Positions 1 through 14,100 of a DNA stretch of 64,000 nt are shown here, piece by piece. The stretch spans positions 1,372,362 through 1,436,361 of the forward strand of contig VXAU01002071.1 of assembly GCA_013399695.1 (NCBI GenBank), read 5' to 3'. The position numbers and the translations under genes are program-made. Each line of letters starts with the position of its first letter. Position 1 is the first letter of the stretch. A model generated the notes under the pieces. It was not told where the DNA came from. It saw only the letters and a program-made list of their open reading frames with translations, and searched no databases. Source of the stretch: Formicarius rufipectus. Lineage: Eukaryota; Chordata; Aves; Passeriformes; Formicariidae.

Positions 1-1991
1 TGTCTAAGCACTGCAATCCTTGGAAATTCAAAGCATTGCTAAAAATAGCAACTCAGGCTGTAACACTGAGTGGTCACTCATGTCAATAAGATAAAAACAG
101 GAGAGCTGAGAGCCCATCCTAGAGACCTAAGAAGTCCTAAGAATGGGATGCAGGTGGCATCGGAGGGGGGCCTGAAAGCCGTGGAAGAATTTTCCATCTT
201 CAGCTCATGATTTGGTGATAGTTATGACAGATTCACAGATCCAAAGCAGCTCCAAGGTCCCACCTCCCCAGATAAAAGGGGTGTCATTAAGGTGACAGTG
301 TGGCTCCTGCACCATGGCAGGCACCAGATGAGCTCAGGAAGGCACCAACTCTCTCAGGGTCAGCACAGAGCTCTGCTCCGAGGTACCAATCAATTTTACT
401 GCCGACTTTAATGGCATAAACCAGCTGTAATGGAATCTGTGGCAGCACTAAAGAGAAAAATAGAGGCCAACTAACAAAAGGAAATGATGTGCTGGAAGTT
501 TTAGACGCCTGAGAAAAAGGAGCGATAAAATCAGTGTAAGTGCTGTAAAGCAGAAGTAACAATGCAAAGGGATAATGCTCAGCAAATGCACCAGGTTGCT
601 GCAAGACATTGCTCCAAGATTCATCCCTGCAATTCCCTTCCTCTGGCTCCTGGTTATTATTTAACCCAAAGCAGGGGAGCATCCTCCTGGTGTCGCATGG
701 GAACGTGCCTCTGGAAGGTGGCACATCTGGGACTACACTGGCACTGCCCTGTCATCAGCAGGGGGATTTCTGGAACATTCGAGCCAAATCGGCTGCTACT
801 TTGCACTCCTGCTGTTGCTGATTAAATGAAATGCCAGGGCAGGGTGTTTCCTACAACACTGATAGGGTGGCAGGGGCTGGCCTGATTTATCTCTCAATTA
901 GTTTACAAATTGTGGACAATTGGTACGTGCTGGCATTTCCCTGCATACAGATTCCACTAAGCACAAAATCACTGGGGCTGGATGAAATGCCCTGTTTAGG
1001 CAGAACTGGAGACATGGGAAACCCCAGCTGTGGCTTTTCAGCTCCTGAATCAAAAAGCTGCTAATTAAACAACAGAAAGACACAGCCCATGCCATCAGTG
1101 GAAGTCCACCAACCCAAAGAGCAGCTCTCCACTGTGCTGACAGGGAAAGCCTACACTGAACCAGCATCCTGGGAGGGGGAGAAAAAATATCTCTGAATAT
1201 TTGAATGCAGAATATGAATAATATATGATGCAGAATATATAATATAGTGTCCCTTCCATCCCAAAAAGCATCATGGGGAAATGTTAAATCTATAGACACA
1301 GCAAGTCAGATATGTTTAGGTATCACAGGCAGTTGATTCAGCTTTGAGCAGAATTTCAGTCCCTGGATGGACTCTGGTGCTTCTCCCCTGCTGTTGTGCT
1401 TGTGTGTTCATGCAAAAGGGCTTATTGGTGACTGCACATATATACATGTATGTATAGAAACATCTCCCAAAACAGCAAGAAGCAGCCCCAGATTCACCCC
1501 CATTAACTGAGCACCAACTAGAGCAGGGTATCACATGCTTTGAGGCCCCGGCACAAGTTGGGCAGAGAAGCTGTGGCTGCCCCAGCCCTGGAAGTGTCCA
1601 AGGCCAGGCTGGACAGGGCTTGGAGCAACCTGGGCTGGTGGAAGGTGACCCTGCCCACAGCAGGAGCTGGAACCGGATCATCTTTGAAGTCCCTTCCAAC
1701 TCAAACCATTCTATGATTCTATACTCACTACTTTGGAGGTGCAAACCCGACCCCAAAATGCTGTGGAAACCTTGAGCTGAGGTTTATTCTCAGACCTGTG
1801 CGAGCTCCAGAGCCCGAAAGCCGGGCTTGTTCACTCGGCCACAACAAATCGTGCAACACCAGCAGCAGGAAAAGACGGCAATTTTGGGATTGCCTGGCGG
1901 AGTTGAACCGCATCCATGAGACACAGGCAGGGGCAGGGCAGGGCTGCTCCCGTGGAGACCCCGTGCTGTGCCCCCCTGGCAGGACACTCAC
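1..1991 (-). other. PLXNA4: PLXNA4 intron, left end of window
   Basis: Intron sequence downstream of the last exon seen. It holds one CR1 fragment (1550-1724). I see no other recognisable element; the open frames on both strands lack family signatures or codon-like structure. Confidence 0.8.
1550..1724 (+). mobile_element. CR1 LINE 3'-end fragment
   Basis: It begins near gcagagaagctgtggctgcc, runs through the ctggaagtgtccaaggccag and cttggagcaacctgggctgg blocks shared with the other copies, and ends in cccttccaactcaaacc plus attctatgattctata, the CR1 terminal motif. It is antisense to PLXNA4. Confidence 0.9.
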
Positions 1992-2109
1992 CACGAACGT
2001 GTAGTGCTGCGTCGACTTGGCGGTGAACTCCGGCTGGCACTCTCCGATGCACAGGAGCACGGGGCCCGAGCTGATCCCTGGAAGGGCCTGCCCCATTTCA
2101 CAGACGATC
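1992..2109 (-). CDS. PLXNA4: PLXNA4 exon, end of first classical IPT/TIG domain
   Basis: 118 nt exon. It completes glutamine and encodes IVCEMGQALPGISSGPVLLC and IGECQPEFTAKSTQHYTFV, then ends in phase 0 at a gtgagt donor. IVCEMG and the paired cysteines in LLCIGEC are typical of the first plexin IPT domain. It is the last exon in the window; the next one must lie to the left of position 1. The acceptor ends in ttctgcttccag. Confidence 0.95.
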
Positions 2110-5100
2110 CTGGAAGCAGAAGTGCCACAGGGAAGCTTTGGCAGGAGCTGCCAGCAGTGCCCTGCACAGCTCCGTGCAGAGCTGGCTTCCTCTGGTTCTT
2201 CTCTCTTTCTCTCCCCCCACCCCTCCTTAACTTTGATATCTGCCTCTTTGGAAGAAGTTAATTACTGAGTCTATTTTTATCCCATGTAGTAATTTAAAGA
2301 AAAAAAATCAAAATTAGACATAATTATTACAAGCTGTAAACTCCAGAGCAAAGCACAGCACTAAAGGCAATATATTAGCCAGTAGCAAAGTGAGTGCGAA
2401 GTCCTTAGAGTAACAGATGAGTTCATTAAGGGAACAGCTCACACTGCAGCCTCCCAGTTAATCAAAACTGGAGAAGCCTGCTTGGGAATGATAGAGACAG
2501 CCATGGAGAGCAGCTTTTGCAGAGAGAGACAGGGCTGGGTACCACAGAACACACCAAAGGACCCTCATCCTCCTCGTGTGGTCCAGCTCAGCCCTGTGGG
2601 CACATCCTGAGGCTGGGAAAGCTGTAAGGACAGGGAGAGCTGCTGGGTTAACCACAGCTGATCGCCCTGTGGATGCATAACCCAAAAATCCCAGGGCACT
2701 GGGGATGTGTAACAGCAGCTGTGGATGGGATAAAGAGGATGCCAGTCATGCCAGCAGGTTCGAGGAGGGCTTTCAAAGGGGCATCAGCTGGCAGGGCTCT
2801 CCAGCTGGACCTAAAGGGGGTGGATGCTGCCTGCTCTGTGGCAATACTGGGAAGATAAATGCAAGAGCATCCCTGCAGGCACTGGAACGCTGAGGGTGGG
2901 AGTAACCTGCCTAGGGGATGGAAACATGAAGGTAGGAGTAACTTGCCTCAGGGATGAAAATCTGGGGGTAGGAGTAACTTGCCTCGGGCAGAGGGTGCAG
3001 TAACCCCCATGATGAGACATTTGTTGGTGTCTGACCCTGAGACTGAGATCAGAGCAAGAGCCAGAGCATCCCCTGCCCAGCGAGGCTGAAGGAGCAAAAG
3101 GAAAAGCTCACTCTTCTGCCTATCACACACAAATGCATAAAAGGCTCCAATTTGGGAAGGCAGCGTTTGAGCCGCCTTCAGCAGCATTAAATTCACTACA
3201 AATAAAATAAAAAGACTAAAGGAAAAAAGAACCTGCAGATCGCCTGCACAGGTGATGCCAGGAGGCCTGATGAAATGCATACATGCTGGTAAAGAGCTCT
3301 AACGTGCACGTCCTCATTGCTGCACATCAAAAGGGGTTGCCTAGAGAGACACTGCCTTTGGAGAGCACGAATTGAAGCATCTCAGCTGTGTGCCTTAATG
3401 TGCCACGTGCTCCTCGCTCTGCCTTTCAACCACCCGGTGCCTGTGCACCTCTCTGCCTGTTACCTGATCGCTTCTCCTCCTGCAGGGCGGCAGCGGGGCC
3501 AGGAGGCAGCTGCGCTGGCATTTTGGGTGCAGGGCTGGCATCTGGGAGCAGCAATCCCTGCTCCTGCCAGCCCACAGGCAAACAGAGCCAGGGGAAGTGA
3601 TTCTGGATGCCCACGGGCAGGAGAAGAGAGGGGAGGTTTTTCTCCCACACGAGGCAAGGACACACCAAGCAAGGAAACATCGAACACTCAACAATTTGCC
3701 AGTGAAGCAGCAGCTGCCTCACAGATCGGGCAGGACTGGGTGGGGAGGGGCACAAGTGACCTGGAACACCTGATCCTGATTCCTGCTAAAAGCCAAATTC
3801 CCAGCAGGTACCTTGTTACAAAATGATGCATTCGGCAGAGCTGTAGGGTGCTGATTGCTGGGCTAAGTGGCCCTTTCACCAACATTAACCTAATTGCTGG
3901 CTGATAGATTGCGTGGCTGGAGCATATGGCGAGTCATTACAGTCTTGGAATTCAGTCTGCCCACAGAACCCTTAAGAGGGTCCTTTTATCTGCATTCATC
4001 TTTAAAAGGCAGCTCTCATGCTAACACTTGCTGTTATCTGCCCAGGGTAAATGTTTTAATGATGTTAACAAACTTTGAAAGCTCGAGAGCCGTAATTACA
4101 GTCATGATTATAAAATCAGGGTTTCATACCATCAAAGGAGGATAATTTCATAATCTTCCATCCTTTATTTGAAAAATAAAATAAAACAAAGTACTGCTCA
4201 GCAGAACAGCCCAAACTGCTTGCAGTGACAGGACTGTTGGTTCAGTGGTTGGAGCCACTCCTGCAGTCACACCAAGGCACCCTTCATCCAGTGATCCCAT
4301 GACACCCTGACACATCCTCGCTGCTCAGAATGGGTTATTAATGTCATTTCTGTCTTACAGATGGGGAAAGAAAGACAAGGAGTGAGCAAGAGCCAAGCCA
4401 ACGCCAGCATGTGCTGCTAACAGGTCCTTGCACTATGCTGGGGATCTCCCTGGGGCCCACCAAATGCATTTCACCACCAGAGGACAACTGCTTTGAGCTG
4501 CTCCTGAAGCTGGGGCAGATCCGTGCTGCTGGGACCACTCCCCACTCACATTCCTATGTACAGGACACCATCCTGATCCCCATCAGGAGATTAGACAACC
4601 CAAGGGGACACATCACTTATTGCTCCTCTCCTGCCCTGCACGAACGACCCCCAACACACCCCTCAGCCCCACCAGAACATCCCCCCGCAGCTGGCGAGAG
4701 GAGGATGCATCACCTGCTGGAGGAGGTGTGGGTGCCTGTCCTTATCTTACACGCCTGTTTTCAAATTTTTGGCTGACATTTCCCTGGGTGAAATGAATGA
4801 ACCGGCTGCGGTGGAGCCCCACGCGGATGGAGGGGCTGTCAGCGCCGCGCCCGCCTAACAAATGTGTGCGCGCAGGCGGCGGCGCCGCCGGAATGTCAAG
4901 TGGCGAGGGGAGCAGGAGCGTCGGCATCGGCAGCGAGGTGCTCAGCAGCAAAGCTGCTCTGCAAAGCAGGAGCCGCCGGGAGGAAGGAAACACAACCCTT
5001 AGTGAAAGCGTAAAGTGCTGCTCAACCCCCCGTGGAGAGATGCCAAGCGCCTCATCCCCTTCCCGCGTGGGAATCGCGCCCCGCTCCAGGCACCGTCCGG

Positions 5101-8100
5101 CTCCAGACCCTTCCACGCGGGGTTGGGAGGGTGCAGGGATGGTGGCCGCGGTCTGGAGGAGTTATTGGCCTCCAGGGGTGAGGCTCTGAGCCCGTGAGCT
5201 GCCCTGGGGAGCCGCGGTGGGCACGGGTGGGGTGTGCGGGGTCACTCACTGCTCAGCGACGACGTAGAGCTCGGGCAGGGGCGTGCACTGTACCCCGGCC
5301 ACCTGCACCCCCTGCGAGATCTCCGAGAAGTCCAGGCCCAGGTTCACACCACGGATGGTCACCCTCGTCCCTCCTTCTGGGGGGCCCGAAACCGTCAGGA
5401 TCTAGAGGGAAACAAAACCACGGGGAAGATGAGCCGGAGTCACCCCAACACCTCTTCTTCAACCCCATGCCTGGCTTGGAAACACTTGGCAGGCTGCGCA
5501 GGGAGGCTGAGCACTGCAACCTCCTCCTGCTCCTGCTGCCAAGCCCGGGCCACTGCCAGCTCCTCAGGACTCCTCTGGATGTTCTGGAGAAGCCCAAGGC
5601 TGCTGAAATCCATCTGTGCTTTGCTCCAAGAGAGGACACCAAGATCCTCTGGGCTGGCCAAGAGATGCAGGCAAAGCCATTCCCCAGAAAGCCTTGCTGG
5701 AGGGTAAGACTGGCTCCTTTTTCATAAATCCAGAAGATGGTAAGTCACCTTCCAGAAGTAGCCTGCTTCTTGGGAGAACTTTAACTTCTGCCTTGGCTGT
5801 TCTCTGAAATGTTAATGTCACATTTTATTAGTAAGTTGGCACCTCAAATGACTTACAAATGTTAAAGGGTGAGGTGTGTGCTTTCAAGCTGCCTGTTTAT
5901 AGCCTGCCTCAGCCATAATCATCTCTGCTTCTATGGACTTTCATTAAGCACAATATCCTCTTCAATTAGGAGTATAAATTTCAATAATGCATAGTCACAA
6001 AATTTGGACCCAAGACTCTCAAACAGTTATCCTGAATCTGCCATTGCTTTGTTGTTGCTCTTGGGTGAGCTACTAATCTTCCCCCTACTACAGTTGTTAT
6101 TAATAAATAAACACAATCTATAATAATGCAATTTAATTAATTTAGTGGATAAATCTTGTTTATGCTTGTTTGTTCCACCCTTGTCTTTGGCAAAACACTT
6201 AAGCTCTTCAAAACATTTTCCTTACTGTTTCCAGATGGATGTTTGCTTTCTTCCACCTTCTTCAGGGGGAGTTAGGAAGGTGGGAAAACACCAGCCCCAC
6301 CAACCTGCAAAGCAGCCCTTATGGGACCCCCTGCACTGTCCAGGGCATGTCTCCCCCTTCCCATGCCCTCAGGGTATCCCTGTTCCCCATCACTTCTGTG
6401 CTTCCAAGTTGCCCAAATCATCTCCCAGTTGCAACTACTTTCCTTCTCCTTTGCTTGTACTTTGTCATGTCACAGAATCATAGAATGGTTTGGGTGGAAA
6501 AGGACCTTAAAGCTCATCCATTCCCAGCAGTACTGGAAGGGCACAATTAGGTCACACTGCAACCTTCTCCAATCTGCTCCCCTTCAAGGTGTTCCTGTGG
6601 AATTCCATGGACTCAGAATTATTAAGGTTGGAAAAGACCTCCAAGACCATCATAGTCCAACCTTCAATTGTATCCCACCATCCCCACTACCAAGTGCTAC
6701 ATCTACTTGTTTTCTGAACACTTCCAGGGTCAGTGACTCCACCACTTCCCTGGGCAGCTTGTTCCATTTCTGGCCCCATGTTCTGACCTTCAACCAGCTC
6801 CACACACCCAACAGAGACCCCCTATACACCAACCCCCCCTTTCTCATATGCTTTAATTCCCACCTCCCTCTCCAACTGAGGTTTTTAATTTATTCACCAT
6901 ACACTCTGTGTTGTGCTGCTGTTCCCTGTAACTCACACTGCCTGGCATGTCTTGTATCATTTAGCTCTGTGGGAGCCACTACGTGCCCATAAAGCCACTA
7001 CAAGATCCAGCTGTATTGCATTACACCGAGTCCTGAAGGTCTGGGAGTGTTTACATCTCTAGTTGGGAATCACCTGAACTTGGCACTTCGTGCACTTGAC
7101 AGTTACAACTGTCCTTTGCAGCTCTGGATGATGTTAAAATGCATTTACTGGAACACTTACACCACCAGGCTTGTTGGCTCATCACTGTTCAAAGGAGAGT
7201 CACCATTTGCCATTTCCTCACCCGACCAGAACCAGCAGAGCCAAACGGGCTCCCTGAACAAAGCGGAGCTGATGCTGTATTTTAAAAATGTCCTGACCTG
7301 GAAAATCCCCAATATGGAGCTCCACTCGACCTAGATTTTAGTGGCCACTAATTGAACAGTTTTGAAGTAACTGTGCCATAAAGCAGCCCCAGGGTTAGAA
7401 CAGATGCATTCAATTAATTACAGCTGGAGAGATTCAGTCAAAATTGCAGAAAGATGATAAGTCTTAAAGGTCCCGTTGCAGGGAGAGCTGGGGATCCCTC
7501 CAAGCAGCATCCCTGGGCCCTTCACTGGGCTGAGGATTCATGGATGAGGCACCTCCAGCAAAGCCAGCCCGTGGTCTGCCTTAATCCTGGCTTGGCTGTG
7601 CTGGGAGCTGCTCAGGCTGCAGGGCTGCCTGGTGACAGTCCAGATTTCTAAACCGAAACAGACAGGATTAAGAAGAAATATTCCCCAATTTCAAGAAAAT
7701 CACTTTACTAGAGTGCCTTTTCACTCAGAGGTCTGTGGAGGGTGAAAAAAACCTGCAATGGGCAGCTGAGGAAAACCAAGGCAGTTAGCAGGAACTGTAC
7801 ATTTGCTGTTTAGGAATCTGCACCTCCGCTGGAAGTCTTTTAGGTTGTTCAGCTGAAGCAGTTTGAAAGTCACTGAGATGTGAGTGGGGTGTGGGAGGCA
7901 GAATTACTTGAGCAGGTCACCTCTCCCCTCTGCATCAGCCTCACCTTGCATGGAACACGACTGCAATCCACCACCTCTAACAATGCCCCTTCCTGCTGCT
8001 CAGGGAAGGATTTATGCAGGTGTGCAGCACTGGATAATTCATTACAAGGTTCCAAGTACAGAGATGAAGTGGGTGGTGGTAGGAGCTCGGTCACCCCTAC

Positions 8101-11100
8101 ATCCTGCCCTCACATCATGGAAGGGATGCAGATGCTCCAGGGCATTTCTCTTGTTGCTGCTTATTCGAAACCAAGGTAGGGATCATCAAGGTTGGAATCC
8201 AAGGGATCCCAGGGGTCCAGGTGCCCCAACACAGTGCCAGCACTCTTCCCTCCCCAGCCCACAGAAGACACTGCTATAATAGTGCGGGAGAAACGTCCTC
8301 AGCCTCATGTTGTGCTGTTGCATCATTCAGCATTTCTGACATAAAGGAATACTTGGAATACTGCAGAAGAAGTCTGTGCTGAGAGGGGGAAACCTGGACA
8401 CAGGGCTGGCTGTGAGTTGGATGGGGCTTTCCTCCTGGAGCTGGACAGAAGCTCCGAGCTGACAACTACTCTGCACAACAACCACTTGGCATCTGTCAGG
8501 GTGCAGAGAGAGCCCCCGGCTCCCCAGTCAGCAGCATAACCCCTGCCCCCTCCCAAAACCTCACCCACCTTCATCCTCTTTGTCTTTTCTCCTGCTGCTC
8601 TGAGCTCGCTGGATCCCAGCTGATGAGCCCAGCGGGGAAGCGGCACATAAGCATTGTCATCCCGGCATGATCCCTCCTTGTCTCTGCCTCAGCTGATAGC
8701 ACATTCAGAACCTAATTGTTATCTCAGCAGAGCAACTCCATTATTCAGCCTGACACTGCCCCCCCTTCAGCTGTTTGTTGCACTGATGTTATATTAATGA
8801 GGCCTGCAAATAAATGAATAGGAGATCAGAGTGCCGCTTGTTCGCCAGAAAACTGATTTTTATTTATTTATTGCTAAGACCACAGACCGTGTGGAAGTTT
8901 GAAGCTGCTGAAGGGTCACTGCTGGTGATGGCTGGGCCTCTGAGTTAGTAAAAGAACTGCAAATATCCCACTTCTCATTTACTTTTGTAACTATTAAAAC
9001 ACAATCTCTTCTTACTTATGCATCCTTCTGAAGGCACTGGCGCCGGGGAGCCAGACCCTTGACCTCAGGCTTGTCACAAGGAGAGAACCTGGCCAGATGA
9101 AGCAAAAGGAGTGGAAAACAGCCCATATTAAAGGCTCTTGTAGTCTGAGTCTGATGTGAGCCCCAGTGTGAGACCAAATGCTGCTCCCCAGTCAAGCCTG
9201 GCAATGCTGGTGCCTGCAGGATGGAGGATGTGTCACCAGTGCCAGCTCTGAACGTGCCAGGCTGGTCCCAGCAGGGCAGGGAGCTCTCCTCCCAGCTTTA
9301 CAGCTCTGCAGCACTGGGCATTGCAAAACCCTGAAAATCCTGGTACCCAAAATCCTGAAAAGACTCACATGCCACAAAAGGACCCAACGGCAACAAAGGC
9401 TGTAAAGGTCTCATGGTCTCCTACACATCTCACACACGTTACTGGAGGGGAAAGGGGATGAGTGAAGTTAAACTGTGCTGTTGAAGGAGTTGAGTTTTAA
9501 GAATATCGACCCTGTGGGGTTTCTACTGCTCCAGAACTTTGCAAAATTCTGCCAGATTGTTCAGCCCCATCAGTGCCCTTCCCATCAGCGGATCTCAAAG
9601 CACACAGAAGAGGTCATTAGTTCCCCTCTGCTTTCCCACTTCTTTTCCATACAAGTGAAAACTGCAAACTTGACTTTCATTGAAAAAAAAAAAGAAAGAA
9701 AAAAAAAGCAAGCTGTGAATTCAAAAGGAAAAAGGTGGAGTCCAAGGGAAAACACCAAACACCACAAGACCTGTGATAAAATCACAGCAGCTCCCAGCGC
9801 TGCCAGGGTCAGCAGAGCCATGGGACAACACAGGCCCCTAAAACCTGGATCTTCTATCGCTGATCTCACTGTGGAATAAGCCAACAAAAGCACAGACATT
9901 CCCCACTTGACTCTCTCATCTACAAATCCACTCAGGGCAATCTCCTGAGACTCAAAACATCCCCCAGCGAGGCACCCCGGGCTTCCCTCTTTGAAGGCTG
10001 AGACACAGACCTGCTTATGGGGACAAGAAATGTGCAGCAGCAAAGCTCTGCTCTTTTCTCCTTGGACAGAGCCCAAAAGCATTGCTTTCAAGTTGGACAG
10101 TGAGAAAACACTTGGTGGCAGTGCCATGCCTGCAGCCAGCTGCCAGAGCCAGCCTGGCACTGCTGAGATGCAAGTCACTTGGTGGCTGCAGCAGAGTGTT
10201 TTTCCCCTTCCCTGCTTAGCTCAAGGAGGGGGAAAGAAATAATTCCAGGATTTCTCCAGTGCTGGAGAATGGTTTATGGTGAGGAAAAATCTCAGGCAGG
10301 GGCTGTTTTGCTTCGTGCATCTTGCAGCATAACCTTGTGCAGCAGATCAGCACTTGGATAAGAGAAGTTTAGGTTCTGTCCACTGGCAGGACAAGGTGAA
10401 TATCCAGGCAAGATTTAAGGCTCGCTTTATCTCTTGGTCAGATGACTATGCCTTGGAAAACAAACCACATCAGCCTAACAGGGAAAGGACAGATTCTCAG
10501 CACTTTTCAATGCCTTCCCATCTCTGCACAACTAGCCCCACCACCTCCTTTGCTTCCCTGCAGCCTCCCCAGCTCCACTCTGCAAAAAACACTGCACAAG
10601 ACAAATCTCTGTCCACCAAAGCTGTAATATGGCTGGGCAGAAGGTCTGGGAAAGAAATATCAAAAGCCTGGTAACATCCCTGCAGGACGGATGGACCTTC
10701 CTCAGCACCATCCTCCTCCAGTCAGCCCCAGCCCATGTCCTTCCTCCCCTCCTCCATAAAGGGGAGGTTGAAACCTCCCTCCCAGGAGGCTTGAGCCAGC
10801 TGAGCTAAATTGGTGTGAAAATTAAATTAAGAGGAAACTTCCACATGGACTTGGGTCCTTATTCAGCTGGCACAAGTTTGGGTGCTGAGCAGCCCTGCTC
10901 CTGCCCTGCCATGAGCATCAGTGCAAGAGACCCCTTCAATCCAACACTGTTACACAGTATGGACACATACTCTGGGCAAGGGAGGCTGGTTTTGGGATTT
11001 AATTAACTGAGAACCCCAAACCTTCTTTCATTCCCACCTGATAAAGAGTGTCACTCCTAATAGCAGCCTTAACAGACCGAGTGCAGTTTTACTGGTAAAA

Positions 11101-14100
11101 AACACTCCTGGGAGACATTCTGCATCCCTCAGTGGCCTGAGCAGAAATATCAGAAGCATCAACTGTGGACTAATTAGCTCCCTAGTTTAATTAGCATTCT
11201 CGCAACAGTCCGTAGCGGTCACCCCGGCGCTGGTGGCACCGGCGGCGAGTGCCGGCTGCCCGTGGGGCTGGGCTGCACACCTGGCCACCTGCCAGCAGTG
11301 CCACTCAAAAAGTCCTGGAGCCTCTTATTCCCCTTCCCCAACACCGGGTGGCCAACGGTGGGTCATCAGACCAGACAGAGACAGACCAAACCCACCCTGG
11401 GAGGAGTGAGGAGAAGGGGAGATCACCAACCGCGTGGGGATCTGCAGGAGGAAGCACCTGAGTTTCTGGGGTGGGGCAGCCCTGGAGGTGTGGACAGAGA
11501 GGGGAATGAGATGCTGGAAAGCAGTGCTGGGAAAGGGGTCTGGAGGTCCTGGTTGTTGGCAAGTTGAATGTGAGTCAGTCAGGAGGGACATCCCTGTCCT
11601 GGGGGGCAGCAGGCCCAGCACTGCTGGATGGGTGAGGGAGGGGATTGCCCTGCTCTGCTCTGCACTGGGGTGGCCTCACCTGCAGTAGTGGGGCAGTTTG
11701 GGGGCAACACAATATGAGGAAGATATTGAGTCATTAGAGAGTGTCCCAAGGAGGCAACGAAGATGGGGGAGGGCATGGAGGGGAAGTGTGTGAGGACACC
11801 GAGGGCACTTGGTGTGCTCAGATGGAGAAGAGGAGAGTGATGGGAGACCTCACTGCAGGTCCAACTACCTCGGGAGAGGCAGAGGAGGGGCATGCACTGA
11901 TCTCTGCTCTGTGGGGACCAGGGACAGCACCAGGGGAACTGGCTGGAGTTGTGTCAGGGCAGGGTGAGGTTGGATACTAGAAAGAGGCTTTTCCCCCAGA
12001 GGGTGGTGGGCACTGAACAGGCTCCCAAGGGCGGTGGGCACAGCCCCAAGGCTGGCAGAGCTCCAGGAAGGTTTGGATGATCCTCTGGGGTGACTCTTGG
12101 GGACAGTCCCATGGTGGGCTGAGGGTTGGACTCCCTGACCCCGGCGGGTCCCTTCCAGGTTGGCACATCCCGTGGCTGCCGACACGAGCGGGTCCTTACC
12201 TCGGTGATGCGCGGGTTGGAGCACTTGACGTTGTGGCTGGACCAGTGGAGCCAGGGCTGTGGGGCCGGGGTGCCACAGTGGGGGCGCAGGGGGCACTTGG
12301 CCCCGCCGCTGCACCAGCCGCACTCGAACTTGGGGTCGGCTTTGAGGCAGAGCCCGCAGCTCTCGCGCTGCGCCGCGCACTTGTAGAGGTGCACTGCGGA
12401 CAGAGGGCACGGACACGCGGGGCACGCTCAGCAGGGCAGGACCCACGGCTGCTCCGCGGCTCCCCACACGCGGCACGTGGGGAGCGTGGGCTTTTTGGGG
12501 GTCCCAAAGCCACACTGGGATCAGCAGGAGGAGCAGGGAGGGGTGAGCTGCTCTCATCCAAGGGATGATCCATGAGGATCACAATGTCTCTGCCTGCAGC
12601 CACGGTGCCGGCAGCTGGCACTGCCCTGCCCCAGCAACCCCCCTCCAGCCCCCCATCTCCACCCTCCTCCCGGTGACCTGAGTCCAGTTCAGGCTGACTT
12701 TACCTTTCAGATCCTCAGGGTTGTCAATAACAAAGTTCCCGTTCCAAACCACAGCAAAGTCCACGGCTAAGTTGCTGATGTCCATCCCATCGTAGAGATA
12801 CTGTGGTACAAGATCAAGAATGAAATGTTTGGGAGAGTGACCCTCACAGACAAAGAAGATTTTTTGAAAAAAAACCCATCATTATTCTCTGCTTTAAAAC
12901 ATGTACTGATGCCTGAGGCATCATATTTCTATACTTCAACTCCAGGGTTCTGCTTTGACTCCCTTCTCCTCACTGGGAAGAGATAATTAAATCAGATCTA
13001 GTCCTTGTGAGAGGTAATAGATTAATTATTCCACTCACAGTGGTTGCTCTTGTCACTCAGTCTCTAGCTTATCAATACAGCCCCTCCAGTTAATCAGACT
13101 GGGACTGCTGCCTTCAGGCTGTCTTCTTCCACAGTCACTGTGCACCCCAGTGTAAGTGGGAGCTTAAAACCCACCCTACAGAGCTTTGGCTGATGGAACA
13201 ACGATCATCTGAGCAAAAACAGATGGTCCAGAGAGGTCCTTTCCCAGCCACTGGTTCAGCCTAGACTAGGGTAGCACTGGCTTGAATTATTCCCCTTCTT
13301 ATGGACATCCTGGGGGCTGTGGCTGAGTGAATCTTGATGCTTTAGCTGAATTCCCAGTGTATTCTGAAATTTCCATTATCACAACCAACACTGATGAGGC
13401 TTCACTCTGATGCTCCCTCTAAGTCAACCAAGAGCTGCTGAAAGGACTTAAAAAGGTGAGTGAACATTGCCATTCTCTTTGGGATGAGGAGATGGTGATT
13501 AAGCCAAGGCAGGCTGCTCTGACTGTCCCTGTGCAGTAGTTTTACAGTTTTAACTCACATTTGGCTGTACTGATTCACCTTGCCTGGGTTTTACTGAGTT
13601 GTGTGACACAAGATCTTCTGTGCAAGTGATGGAGCTGTGAGTCCCGAATTGCCCTTACATCCTCTACCTACTACTTCCTATTAGCCTAACAGCAATAAAA
13701 GTGCTTCTCTAATGTTTATAAATCACTTTGGATAGGAAAAGTACTATATAGTAGTAATACATTTATTATCCACCAAGCTGCAAGACCCAAAGACGGCCAA
13801 TGATGTATAAATATCCAGTGAAATTTTTAAAAATTCAAAACTTCATTAACAATTTAAGACCATCTGCACTGAATATTAAAGTGGACCCTGTTCTGCTGCC
13901 TAAAACAAACTGCCTGTGCCCCGTTCGCCCACGGACCTCATTGAGCACAGGGTGTGGAGAAGGAGGACCTGCTCATCCCAGAGCTGCTGAGTGTCACACG
14001 AGACCAAAACGTGGGCTGTGGCTCGGGGTGGGTGGATGACCTGCACTCATCATACATATTTTGGCATCCCCAAGTTCCTGCTGTGGGGACTTGGGGGTGT

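Larger units (their letters stand above)
2110..5249 (-). other. PLXNA4: PLXNA4 intron
   Basis: It contains a short 36-bp tandem repeat (2895-2995), an AT-rich stretch with homeodomain-like TAAT sites (3880-4190), and a CpG-rich stretch (about 4796-5200) that leads into the IPT exon. The rest is unremarkable. Confidence 0.8.
5402..12199 (-). other. PLXNA4: PLXNA4 intron
   Basis: A 6.8-kb intron. It holds two minus-oriented CR1 fragments near 6.5-6.8 kb with a shared flank, an AT-rich conserved-looking stretch at 8690-8890, an A-rich simple repeat (9682-9708), and the longest CR1 of the window (11536-12159) next to the PSI-3 donor. I see no gene in 6900-11500. Confidence 0.8.

Noticed and set aside
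6321..6992. Plus-strand open frame of 223 codons
   Set aside because: It covers two CR1 fragments and the shared flank, not a gene; no family signature.
9585..10178. Minus-strand open frame of 197 codons
   Set aside because: No recognisable motif, crosses an A-rich simple repeat, and lies within a PLXNA4 intron.
11865..12557. Minus-strand open frame of 230 codons over the PSI-3 exon
   Set aside because: It is out of frame with the plexin exon and continues into CR1. The correct frame is fixed by the PSI cysteines and splice sites.
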